A stretch of DNA of 64,000 bases from Solirubrobacter deserti. Its GTDB lineage: Bacteria; Actinomycetota; Thermoleophilia; Solirubrobacterales; Solirubrobacteraceae. Below are positions 31,748 to 39,436 of the stretch, piece after piece. Location of the stretch: NCBI RefSeq assembly GCF_003344625.1, contig NZ_QPKJ02000002.1, positions 372,001-436,000 on the forward strand, written 5' to 3'. A program made the translations under genes and the position numbers. Every line of letters begins with the position of its first letter. Position 1 is the first letter of the stretch. A model generated the notes under the pieces. That model saw nothing but the letters and a program-made list of their open reading frames with translations. It searched no databases and was not told the DNA's origin.

Positions 31748-32923
31748 CTAGCCGCGCTTCTTCTTCTCGCAGTCCCCGCTGACCTGCACACGGGCGCGAT
31801 TGCCCTTGAACTTCGAGACGATCACGGTGTCGTCGCCCGGGCCGCAGCTCACGCGCGCGCGGCCGCTGGCGGTGATCGCGGTCACCGTGTCATCACCCGG
31901 GCCGGCGTTCACGGTGGTGCTGCGGCCGGAGATCCGGATGTTGTCGGCGCCGTTGCCGCCGTGGATCGTCGTGGAGAGCCCGTTGCCCTGCAGGTAGTCG
32001 TTGCCGTCGCCGCCGAGCACGCGCGTCTTGCCGCGGCCGGCGTAGATGGTGTCGTCGCCCGCGCCGCCGTCGGCGAGGTCGTTCTGGCCGCCCGCGCCAC
32101 CCTTGTGGCGGGCGTCCGCCCACAAGATGTCGTTGCCGCCGTGGCCGTAGAGCTTGTTGGACCCGCCCTGGCCGTTGAGCCGGTCGTTGCGGTCGGTGCC
32201 GTTCTTGGTGCCGTTGCCCGACCAGGTGATGCCGCGGGTGGGGTCACGCTCGGCGGCCAGGTCGATCACGTTCTCGCAGTCGGGCTGCGCCGCGAGCAGC
32301 TTGCGGTTCGTGCGGCCCATCGGGGCCGGCGAGTTGTAGACGGTGTCGTTGCCCTCGCCGCAGGTGATGCTGCGGATCGCGCTCGGCGGGTCGGAGTTCA
32401 GGTGGACGGTGTCGTCGCCGGGGCCGGCGTCGATGCGGTCAGGACCCGTGTCCGAGTGGATCGTGTCGTTGCCGTTGCCGCCGTTGAGGTCGTCGCCGCC
32501 GGAGCCGCCGTCGACGACGTCGTTGCCGTCGCCGCCGTTGACGATGTCCGGCGCCTCGTCGCCCTGCAGGCTGTCGTCGCCGGGACCGCCGAGCAGGGTG
32601 TCGTGGCCGAACCCGCCGAGGCCCTGGTCGTTGCCGTCCTCGCCGATCAGGCGGTCGTCGCCCGAGCCGCCGTTCATGTTGTCGTTGCCGGCGCCGCCGT
32701 AGGTCTCGTCCGGGCCGGTGTCGCCGGTCAGGATGTCGTCGCCGCCGAGGCCGCGGATCGCGTCGCGCCCGCCGAGGCCGTTGATCACGTCGGGGCCCTC
32801 AGTGCCGCTGAGCCGTTCCGCAGCGTTGGAACCGACGATGTTCTTTGCGAACGCCGTCGCCGCGAAGACGAGCGCTCCAGCGATGGTCAGGGCTAGCAAG
32901 GTACGGATTTTGGACACATGCAT
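31748..32923 (-). CDS. Secreted RTX/hemolysin-type calcium-binding repeat protein
   Basis: A 391-residue exported protein with signal peptide (RTLLALTIAGALVFAATAFA). Almost the whole mature chain consists of nonapeptide-type repeats (GGDGNDVVDGGSGGDDLNGG and variants such as GPGDDTV), which form a calcium-binding parallel beta-roll. Two cysteine-containing insertions (SITCGEGND; QPDCENV) interrupt them and the end is basic (CEKKKRG). There is no protease, lipase or toxin domain, so it is probably a structural or adhesive surface protein. AAAGGA precedes ATG 32923. It is convergent with the M56 gene of the surface cluster. Confidence 0.88.
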   Translation of the reverse strand: MHVSKIRTLLALTIAGALVFAATAFAKNIVGSNAAERLSGTEGPDVINGLGGRDAIRGLGGDDILTGDTGPDETYGGAGNDNMNGGSGDDRLIGEDGNDQGLGGFGHDTLLGGPGDDSLQGDEAPDIVNGGDGNDVVDGGSGGDDLNGGNGNDTIHSDTGPDRIDAGPGDDTVHLNSDPPSAIRSITCGEGNDTVYNSPAPMGRTNRKLLAAQPDCENVIDLAAERDPTRGITWSGNGTKNGTDRNDRLNGQGGSNKLYGHGGNDILWADARHKGGAGGQNDLADGGAGDDTIYAGRGKTRVLGGDGNDYLQGNGLSTTIHGGNGADNIRISGRSTTVNAGPGDDTVTAITASGRARVSCGPGDDTVIVSKFKGNRARVQVSGDCEKKKRG

Positions 32924-32988
32924 TCCTTTGCCCGGAGCGTCCAGGCGGATAACGGGTGAAAGGCGCCAACAGTGGCATCCTTGCCCTC

Positions 32989-33528
32989 ATGAGCGAGGCT
33001 TCTGTCGAGCCGATCGTCCGCGCGGAGCGCCCGCTCCCGCCCGGCACACGCATCGGCCATGTGCATCTTCGCACCGCGAACATCGACCGCGTCCGCGACT
33101 TCTACGTCGGCGTGCTCGGGTTCGACGTCATCGCCGAGCTGCGTGACCTCCCGGGCTGGGGCACGACGGGGGACGCGCTGTTCTTGAGCGCCGACGGCTA
33201 TCACCACCATCTCGGCTTCAACACCTGGAAGTCGGCGGATGGACCGCCGCAACCCGACGGCGTCTGCGGCCTGCACCACGTCGCGATCCTGTTCCCGACG
33301 CGCGCCGGGCTCGCCGAGGTGGTGCGGCGGCTGCTCGAGGCGCAGTGGCCGCTGCGGCAGACGATCGACCACGGCACGCACGAGGCGGTCTACGTCACCG
33401 ACCCCGACGGCAACGACCTCGAGCTCTACTGGGACCGCCCGTTCTCGCAGTGGCCGGTCGACGAGGCGGGCCACGTGCGCTTCGTCGGCGGCGAGCTCGA
33501 CCTCCAGGGTCTCTTGGCTACGCGGTGA
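32989..33528 (+). CDS. VOC-family extradiol dioxygenase-like protein
   Basis: A 179-residue vicinal-oxygen-chelate protein of catechol-2,3-dioxygenase style. GHVHLRTANIDRVRDFYVGV gives the first metal His, LHHVAILFPTRAGLAEVV the second His, and GNDLELYWDRP the Glu; the LSADGYHHHLGFNTW segment is also typical. Such proteins cleave aromatic rings or act on thiol adducts; activity is not proven by sequence. ATG 32989 is preferred over an upstream GTG at 32956. It overlaps the convergent asparaginase gene by 11 bases. Confidence 0.85.
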   Translation: MSEASVEPIVRAERPLPPGTRIGHVHLRTANIDRVRDFYVGVLGFDVIAELRDLPGWGTTGDALFLSADGYHHHLGFNTWKSADGPPQPDGVCGLHHVAILFPTRAGLAEVVRRLLEAQWPLRQTIDHGTHEAVYVTDPDGNDLELYWDRPFSQWPVDEAGHVRFVGGELDLQGLLATR

Positions 33529-34534
33529 GCTCGCCCGCCAGGTCCTGCGCGAACAGCGCGCGCACCTCGTCGGGCGCGCGGCCCTCGCTGAGCAGCACGA
33601 CCAGCTTCGCGTAGGCGGCCTCGGTGGTCATGTCGAGCCCGCCGACCGCACCGGCCTCGATCAGCGGCGCGCTCGTCGCGTACGCGTTGAGGTCGACGCG
33701 GCCGTCGACGCACTGGGACACGACGCCGACGACCACGCCGCGCGCCGCGCCCTCCGCGAGCACCTGCAGCAGCTCGTCGTCGGCGCTCGGCACGGTGCCG
33801 GCGCCGTAGGCCTCCAGGATCACGCCGCGGGCGGGCGGCGCGAGCGCCGCGCGGAGCAGAGCCGCCGGCATGCCCGGGTACAGACGCAGCAGGTTCACCG
33901 GCGCGTCGAGCGTGATCGGCAGCCCGACCGCGCCGGGCTCCTGGTCGCGCAGGCGCGCGACGTCGACCTCGATCTGCACGCCGGCCATGCCCAGCGGCGG
34001 GAGGTTGGGGGACGAGAAGGCTTCGAAGCCCGACGCGCTCGCCTTCACCGCGCGGCATCCGCGCAGGATGTGCGAGCCGAACACCAGGCACACCTCGCGC
34101 ACGTCGTCGCGCGCGGCCACCAGCACGGCCGTCAGGAGGTTCTGGCGGCCATCGCTGCGCAGGACGCCGAGCGGGATCTGGCTGCCGGTGATGACCACGG
34201 GCTTGCCGAGACCTCGCAGCAGGAAGGCGAGCGCCGAAGCGGTGTAGGCCATCGTGTCCGTCCCGTGCAGCACGACGAAGCCGTCGTAGTGGTGGCGGTG
34301 CTGCGCGAGGTCGCGCGCGATCCGCAGCCAGTCCGACGGGCGCGCGTTCGCGGAGTCCAGCAACGGCTCGTACTCGCAGATCGAGAGCTCGGGCACCTCC
34401 GCGGTGTGCAGCTGCGGCTGGTCGCGGATCTGCTCGGTCAGGTGCCCGGGCACGGGCGCGTAGCCCGTCTCGGTGGCCTTCATGCCGATCGTCCCGCCGG
34501 CGTAGGCGACATAGATGCGCTTGCGTTCGGTCAC
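33518..34534 (-). CDS. Type I L-asparaginase
   Basis: A 338-residue cytoplasmic-type asparaginase. Both catalytic threonines are in place: YAGGTIGM (Thr15) and LHGTDTMAYTAS (Thr92, with Asp93). It hydrolyses asparagine to aspartate and ammonia. The lack of a signal peptide and the length agree with AnsA. GTG 34534 overlaps the TGA of the PaaX-type regulator gene (GTGA), so the enzyme is translated with the regulator. An asparaginase next to a PaaX regulator and an aromatic-acid operon is unexpected; a related amide substrate is possible. Confidence 0.88.
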   Translation of the reverse strand: MTERKRIYVAYAGGTIGMKATETGYAPVPGHLTEQIRDQPQLHTAEVPELSICEYEPLLDSANARPSDWLRIARDLAQHRHHYDGFVVLHGTDTMAYTASALAFLLRGLGKPVVITGSQIPLGVLRSDGRQNLLTAVLVAARDDVREVCLVFGSHILRGCRAVKASASGFEAFSSPNLPPLGMAGVQIEVDVARLRDQEPGAVGLPITLDAPVNLLRLYPGMPAALLRAALAPPARGVILEAYGAGTVPSADDELLQVLAEGAARGVVVGVVSQCVDGRVDLNAYATSAPLIEAGAVGGLDMTTEAAYAKLVVLLSEGRAPDEVRALFAQDLAGELTA

Positions 34535-35334
34535 GTGAGCGCGTCGAAGTGTCGCTGGGCGGCGGGCGCCCACGCTTCGTGGCGGGCGGTGAACAGCGCG
34601 TGCGCCCGGCGGCGCGGCCAGTCGGGCGGGAGCAGGTCGTCCGGCAGGTCCGGGTCGATGAACGGGAAGCGGCGCCACGCGTGCACGAGCGCCGTCTGGG
34701 CGGCGAACGCCGCGGCGTCGTCCTCGGGCTCGAGCTCGTCGAAGTCGGCGACGAACTGGTCGTAGTGCGCGCGCAGGTTCGCGAGGTCCCAGGCTTCGTC
34801 GATCACCCGTTGCGTGCCGCCGAGCGCGCCCAGCTCCGCGCGGAACGTGAGCAGCTGCGCGGGTTCGGTCGCCTGCACCATCGTCTCCCGGTCTACGTGC
34901 GGCGTGATCCAGAGGCCGCCGCCGAGGGAGCCGAAGCCGGCCCACGCGAGCTGGGTGGTGAGCCGGTGGCGCAGCTCGCGCCGCTGCTCGGGCACGCGCA
35001 GGACGAGCAGCAGCCAGCGCCCGTCCCAGCTCACGGGCCCGCCGAAGCCGTAGATCCGGCGCGCGCCCACGCGCAGCAGCTCCGCCGACTTCGGCGTGAG
35101 CCGCATGCGCGAGCGCCGGCCCACGCGCTCGCTGGCGATCAGGTCCTCACGCGCCGAGCGCACGACGGCCTGCCGAGCGGCGCTCGGGGTGAAGCCGAGC
35201 AGTTGCAGCCCGGCGATCAACGCCTCCTGCCAGGCGCCGTCCGGGCGCGGCAGCAGGAACTCGCCGAGCACGGTGAGCAGGGTCGAGCGGGCGGCGGGGG
35301 CGCCGACGGAGGCGCGGCGGAGAACGTCGTCCAA
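34531..35334 (-). CDS. PaaX-family transcriptional regulator
   Basis: A 267-residue regulator of the PaaX family. The N-terminal winged helix reads LLTVLGEFLLPRPDGAWQEA and FTPSAARQAVVRSAREDLIA; the central PaaX domain has WDGRWLLLVLRVPEQRR and FGSLGGGLWITPHVDRE, and the C-terminal domain ends with HAWRRFPFIDPDLP. In known systems PaaX represses phenylacetate genes and is released by the CoA ester. The start is probably TTG 35334, 24 bases from the divergent operon's ATG. Its likely target is the operon beginning at 35359, which includes an aryl-CoA ligase that could make the inducer. Confidence 0.86.
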   Translation of the reverse strand: MDDVLRRASVGAPAARSTLLTVLGEFLLPRPDGAWQEALIAGLQLLGFTPSAARQAVVRSAREDLIASERVGRRSRMRLTPKSAELLRVGARRIYGFGGPVSWDGRWLLLVLRVPEQRRELRHRLTTQLAWAGFGSLGGGLWITPHVDRETMVQATEPAQLLTFRAELGALGGTQRVIDEAWDLANLRAHYDQFVADFDELEPEDDAAAFAAQTALVHAWRRFPFIDPDLPDDLLPPDWPRRRAHALFTARHEAWAPAAQRHFDALT

Positions 35335-35358
35335 GGCCGTGGAACATATCCTCCGGGG

Positions 35359-36960
35359 ATGCAGGCTCTCGTCGGCGCGACCATCGCGGACGTCTATACC
35401 GGGACGTGGATACGCGCGAACGTGGAGTTCGACGACGGCGTGATCACCTACGTCGGCCCGCGCGCGCCCGCGTGTGAGGCGACCGACATCACCGGGAAGC
35501 TCCTGGTGCCGGGCTACATCGAGCCGCACACGCACCCGTGGTGCCTGTACTCGCCCGCGTCGTTGCTCGAGGTGGCGGTGCCCGACGGCACGACGACGCT
35601 CGTCTACGACAACCTGTTCTTCTTTTTGTCGCACGGGGTGGACGGGCTGCGGCGGATCGTCGAGCAGATGCGCGCCGCGCCGGCGCACATTCGCTGGGTC
35701 GCGCGAATCTCGCCGCAGTCGGCGTATCCCGACGAGGCCGAGCGGTTCGCGATCGACGTCATCGAGCCGATGCTGTCGTGGCCGGAGGTCGTGGCCTCGG
35801 GCGAGATCACGAACTGGATGTCGGTCGCGCGCGGCGAGCCGCGGGTGGCGGCCGGGATCGCGGCGGCCAGAGCGGCGCGGCGGCGCGTCGAAGGCCACAA
35901 CGCGGGCGCGTCCTACGACCGGCTCAACGAGCTGTCGCTGGCCGGCATCTCCGCCGATCACGAGGCCATCACGGCGGAGGAGGCGCTGAGCCGGCTGCGG
36001 CTGGGGATGTGGACGATGCTGCGCCAATCGTCGCTGCGGCCGGACCTCCCGGCCTTGTTGGACGGCCTGCGCGACGTGCGTGGAGGCGCGCGCCGGCTGA
36101 TGCTCACCACCGACGGCGCCACGCCGTCGTTCTACGAGGAGCACGGCGTGATCGGCGGAGCGCTGCGGATCGCGTCCGAGCGCGGCGTGGAGCCGATGCG
36201 CGCGCTGCAGATGGCGACGATCGACCCCGCCACGTTCCTCGGCCTCGACGAGCGGCTCGGCGGGATCGCGCCGGGGCGCGCCGCGACGTTCAACGTGCTG
36301 CCGGAGGTCGGGGAGTGGCGGCCCGAGACCGTGTACGTGCGCGGCGAGGTGGTCGCGCGGGAAGGGCGCCTGTGCGGGCCGCCGCCCCGGATCGACTGGC
36401 CGGCCGGCCCGGGGCTCGTCGCGCCCGACGCAAGCCTGTTCGCGCCGTTGACCGGCGTGCAGCCGGTTGCGCGCTATGAGTCGGCCGTGATCAACCGGCG
36501 CGTGGACCGCGCGGTGGAGCCGGATGACGTCCACGCCGTGCTCGTCGGCCGCGACGGCGCGTGGGCGGCGAAGGGCGTCGTGGAGAACTTCCTGGACGTC
36601 GACGGCTTCGCCACGACCGCGACGACCTCGCTCGAGCTGCTCGTGGTGGGGCGTGATCCGGCGGCGATGGCCCGTGCAGCCGCGCGCGTGGCCGAGCTCG
36701 GCGGCGGCTTCGCGTTCGACGGCGGCTGGTCGGCCCCGCTGGAGGTCGACGGGCTCATCTCCGCCGGAACGTTCGACACAACAGTTGCGATCGATAGTAG
36801 GCTGTCTGACGAGATGAGGAGAGCCGGGTACCCGTTCCACGATCCCCTCTACAGCCTGCTGTTCGCGTCGGGCGACTTCCTGCCGGAGCTGCGCGTGACG
36901 CCGAGCGGTCTGCTGGAGGTGAAATCGCGGACGGTGCTCGCTGGTACGGTGCGGCCGTGA
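35359..36960 (+). CDS. Adenine deaminase-family amidohydrolase
   Basis: A 533-residue amidohydrolase. The metal motif PGYIEPHTHPW carries His57 and His59; later VEGHNAGASYDRLNELSLAG, SADHEAITAEEAL, LMLTTDGATPSFY and PGRAATFNVL follow the adenine deaminase order, and residues 380-525 form the C-terminal adenine deaminase domain. Canonical enzymes read D-x-H-x-H-I-E-S; here it is EPHTHPWCLYSP, so the substrate may not be adenine. It could open a cyclic amide or imide ring. It is the first gene of a seven-gene operon and overlaps the ligase gene by four bases (GTGA). Confidence 0.83.
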   Translation: MQALVGATIADVYTGTWIRANVEFDDGVITYVGPRAPACEATDITGKLLVPGYIEPHTHPWCLYSPASLLEVAVPDGTTTLVYDNLFFFLSHGVDGLRRIVEQMRAAPAHIRWVARISPQSAYPDEAERFAIDVIEPMLSWPEVVASGEITNWMSVARGEPRVAAGIAAARAARRRVEGHNAGASYDRLNELSLAGISADHEAITAEEALSRLRLGMWTMLRQSSLRPDLPALLDGLRDVRGGARRLMLTTDGATPSFYEEHGVIGGALRIASERGVEPMRALQMATIDPATFLGLDERLGGIAPGRAATFNVLPEVGEWRPETVYVRGEVVAREGRLCGPPPRIDWPAGPGLVAPDASLFAPLTGVQPVARYESAVINRRVDRAVEPDDVHAVLVGRDGAWAAKGVVENFLDVDGFATTATTSLELLVVGRDPAAMARAAARVAELGGGFAFDGGWSAPLEVDGLISAGTFDTTVAIDSRLSDEMRRAGYPFHDPLYSLLFASGDFLPELRVTPSGLLEVKSRTVLAGTVRP

Positions 36961-38420
36961 ACAACTCCGGGACGCTGGTCGACCGGCGGTTGGAGGCCGG
37001 TCACTCAGACAAGGTGGCAATCCGCTGCGCCGGCGAGTCGATCACCTACGCGCAGTTGCACGCTCGCATCTGCGCGGTGGGCAACGTGCTGGAGGAACTC
37101 GGCGTCGGGCGTGAGGATCGCGTGCTCATGGTTCTCGACGACTCACCCACCTTTCCGGCGCTCTTCCTCGGTGCGATGCGTGCCGGTGCGGTACCGGCGC
37201 CGGTGTCATTTCTCGACAGCACCGAGAACTTCGCCCACTACGCACGTGACTCCTACGCGAAGTTGATCGTCGCCGAGGACGGTCTGCTGGAGCGACTGCC
37301 CGCGGGGGCGATGGGACGCTCACAGTTCGAGTCGTTGCTGGCGGACGCTCCGGCTGAGAGGGCGCCCGCCGACACGCACCGTGACGACATGGCGTTCTGG
37401 CTCTTCAGTGGCGGCTCGACCGGGTTTCCCAAGGGTGTGGTGCATCTGCACCACGACATCGAGTACACATGCGAGACCTATGCCAAGGAGATCCTTGGCA
37501 TACAGGCTGACGACGTCACCTTCTCCTCGACGAAGCTCTACCACGCGTACGGTCTCGGCAACAACCTGACGTTCCCGTACTGGGTGGGCGCCACGACCGT
37601 GCTCCGCCCGGGCCGTCCGGAGCCTCGCGGCCTGCTCGAGACCGCCGCCGCACAGCGTCCGACCCTGTTCTTCAGCGTGCCGACGCTGTACGGCGCGATG
37701 GTGAACCTGGACGACGCGTTCTCCTTCGACCTGAGCTCAGTGCGCATGTGTGTGTCGGCCGCCGAGCCGCTGGCGCCCGAGGTGTTGCGGCGCTGGCAGA
37801 ACTGCTTCGGCCTGGACATCGTGGACGGCATCGGCTCCACCGAGATGTTGCACATCTACTGCTCCAACCGCCTGGGTGAAGTGCGTCCCGGGACCAGTGG
37901 TAAGCCGGTGCCCGGCTACGAACTGGTGTTGCTCGACGAGTCCCGCGCTCCGGTGTCCGATGGGGAGGTGGGCAACCTGTGGGTGCGTGGGGATTCCGCG
38001 CTCGCGTATTACTGGCACCAGCACGAGAAGACCAAGGCCGCGATCCACGGCGACCTCTTCTTCACCGGCGACCGCTACCGGGTCGACGAGGACGGTGACT
38101 ATGTGTACGAGGGCCGGGCCGACGACATGATCAAGATCGGCGGGCTGTGGGCTTCGCCGATCGAGATCGAGAACGTGCTCGTCGAGCACCCGCGCGTGCA
38201 GGAGGCCGCCGCGGTGGGGGTGGACGCCGACTACACGACCCGCGTGAAGGCGTTCGTGGTCGTCCGCGCCGAGCCGGGCGACCACGAGCTGGTCGCCGAG
38301 CTGCAGGAGTGGTGCAAGACGCGCCTGCGCCGCTACGAGTACCCGCACTTCATCGAGTTCGTCGACGATCTCCCCAAGACCCCGACCGGCAAGATCCAGC
38401 GCTACAAGCTCCGAGCATGA
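36957..38420 (+). CDS. Benzoate-CoA ligase-family acyl-CoA synthetase
   Basis: A 487-residue adenylate-forming enzyme. The phosphate loop reads WLFSGGSTGFPKGVVHLHHD, with STKLYHAYGLGNNLTFPYWV, the GIGSTEMLHIY motif, FFTGDRY and the C-terminal lysine in PKTPTGKIQRYKLRA. Wording matches the benzoate-CoA ligase family (PaaK-like relatives are more distant). It activates an aryl or similar carboxylic acid with ATP and CoA, the entry step of the pathway. GTG 36957 overlaps the amidohydrolase stop. Codon use in this gene looks a little less GC-extreme than its neighbours. Confidence 0.9.
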   Translation: MNNSGTLVDRRLEAGHSDKVAIRCAGESITYAQLHARICAVGNVLEELGVGREDRVLMVLDDSPTFPALFLGAMRAGAVPAPVSFLDSTENFAHYARDSYAKLIVAEDGLLERLPAGAMGRSQFESLLADAPAERAPADTHRDDMAFWLFSGGSTGFPKGVVHLHHDIEYTCETYAKEILGIQADDVTFSSTKLYHAYGLGNNLTFPYWVGATTVLRPGRPEPRGLLETAAAQRPTLFFSVPTLYGAMVNLDDAFSFDLSSVRMCVSAAEPLAPEVLRRWQNCFGLDIVDGIGSTEMLHIYCSNRLGEVRPGTSGKPVPGYELVLLDESRAPVSDGEVGNLWVRGDSALAYYWHQHEKTKAAIHGDLFFTGDRYRVDEDGDYVYEGRADDMIKIGGLWASPIEIENVLVEHPRVQEAAAVGVDADYTTRVKAFVVVRAEPGDHELVAELQEWCKTRLRRYEYPHFIEFVDDLPKTPTGKIQRYKLRA

Positions 38421-38770
38421 TCTTCACGGCCCCCGAAGTGCAGGACTTCGCCGGCGTCGAGACGGCGCTCACCGACGCGTTCCGGCGCTCGCAGGCAGCC
38501 GCGCAGGCCCAGGAGCCGATGGTGTTCGTGCTGCGCAACGAGCACCTGCTGGGCCAGGACGGCGCGCCGGGCGCGATGCTGGCCAACGCGCTGCTCTCCG
38601 GGATGCGCACGCTGGCCGCGGAGGGGCACGCGGCGAATGCGGTCGCCGTGGGGGACGAGCACTCCCCCGAGGACCTGCAGCACTGGATCGAGGTGCTTTC
38701 TCAGGGCCGCGGCGTGATGGGTGAGCTCGTCCACGTGGGCGCCAAGCACGTGGGGAAGATCCAGGCATGA
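38417..38770 (+). CDS. Small SDR-like accessory protein (degenerate)
   Basis: A 117-residue protein not assigned to a family with confidence. The segment GAMLANALLSGMRTLAAEGH followed by NAVAVGDEHSPEDLQHWIEV resembles the second half of a short-chain dehydrogenase, without nucleotide-binding or catalytic residues, like the degenerate N-terminal domain of high-molecular-weight FabG proteins. ATG 38417 overlaps the ligase stop (ATGA) and its own stop overlaps the SDR start (ATGA), so it may be a subunit or stabiliser of that SDR. Confidence 0.6.
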   Translation: MIFTAPEVQDFAGVETALTDAFRRSQAAAQAQEPMVFVLRNEHLLGQDGAPGAMLANALLSGMRTLAAEGHAANAVAVGDEHSPEDLQHWIEVLSQGRGVMGELVHVGAKHVGKIQA

Positions 38771-39417
38771 GCCGGGCGGTCGTGACCGGCGCGGCGCGCG
38801 GAATCGGGGCGGCGGTCGCCGATCGCCTGGAGCGCGACGGGTTCGACGTCCTGCGCGTCGATCTGGCTGGCGGGTTCATCGCTGACGTGACGAACGCCGA
38901 GGACCGGGCCCGGATCGTCGCCGAGGCCGGCACGGTGGACGTGCTGGTCAACAACGCCGGGATCACGCGGGACGCGCGGATCGTCAAGATGACCGAGGAG
39001 CAGTTCCTGGCCGTCATCCGCGTCAATCTCGGAGCCGCCTATGAGCTTTCGCGCGCGTGTAACTATGGCGACGGCGCCTCGATCGTCTCGCTCGCCTCGC
39101 GCGCGTACCTGGGCAACTTCGGCCAGTTCAACTACAGCGCCTCCAAGGGCGGCCTCGTGGGCATGACGCGCGCGCTGGCGCTCGAGCTCGCCCCGCGCGT
39201 GCGCGTGAACGCCATCGCGCCGAGCCTCACGGCTTCCGAGATGACGCGCGCGATGCCGGAGAAGGTGCTGGAGAAGATGATCGCGAGCATCCCGCTCGGC
39301 CGCCAGGCCGAACCCGAGGAGATCGCCGAGACGATCGCCGCGCTGGCGTCACCGGCCGCGGCGTATGTGACGGGCCAGGTCCTGGTCGCCTGTGGCGGCC
39401 GCAGCCTGGCTCCTTGA
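38767..39417 (+). CDS. Short-chain dehydrogenase/reductase (FabG-like)
   Basis: A 216-residue SDR with all classical motifs: TGAARGIGAAVADRL for cofactor binding, LVNNAGITRD, a serine before the YSASKGG active-site motif, and PSLTASEMTRAMPEK. It reduces a 3-oxoacyl-CoA or oxidises a hydroxyacyl-CoA. In this operon it probably supplies the hydroxyacyl-CoA dehydrogenase step after the enoyl-CoA hydratase. It is slightly shorter than usual at the N-terminal third. Confidence 0.92.
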   Translation: MSRAVVTGAARGIGAAVADRLERDGFDVLRVDLAGGFIADVTNAEDRARIVAEAGTVDVLVNNAGITRDARIVKMTEEQFLAVIRVNLGAAYELSRACNYGDGASIVSLASRAYLGNFGQFNYSASKGGLVGMTRALALELAPRVRVNAIAPSLTASEMTRAMPEKVLEKMIASIPLGRQAEPEEIAETIAALASPAAAYVTGQVLVACGGRSLAP

Positions 39418-39436
39418 CCCCAGGGAGGAACGCAAC

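Noticed and set aside
31622-32923. Rightward 424-codon frame antisense to the RTX-like gene
   Set aside because: Val/Ala-rich translation mirrors the glycine-aspartate repeats on the other strand; no ribosome site.
35335-37020. Upstream extension of the PaaX frame to 829 codons
   Set aside because: The extra part is antisense to the adenine deaminase-like gene; PaaX homology begins just after TTG 35334.
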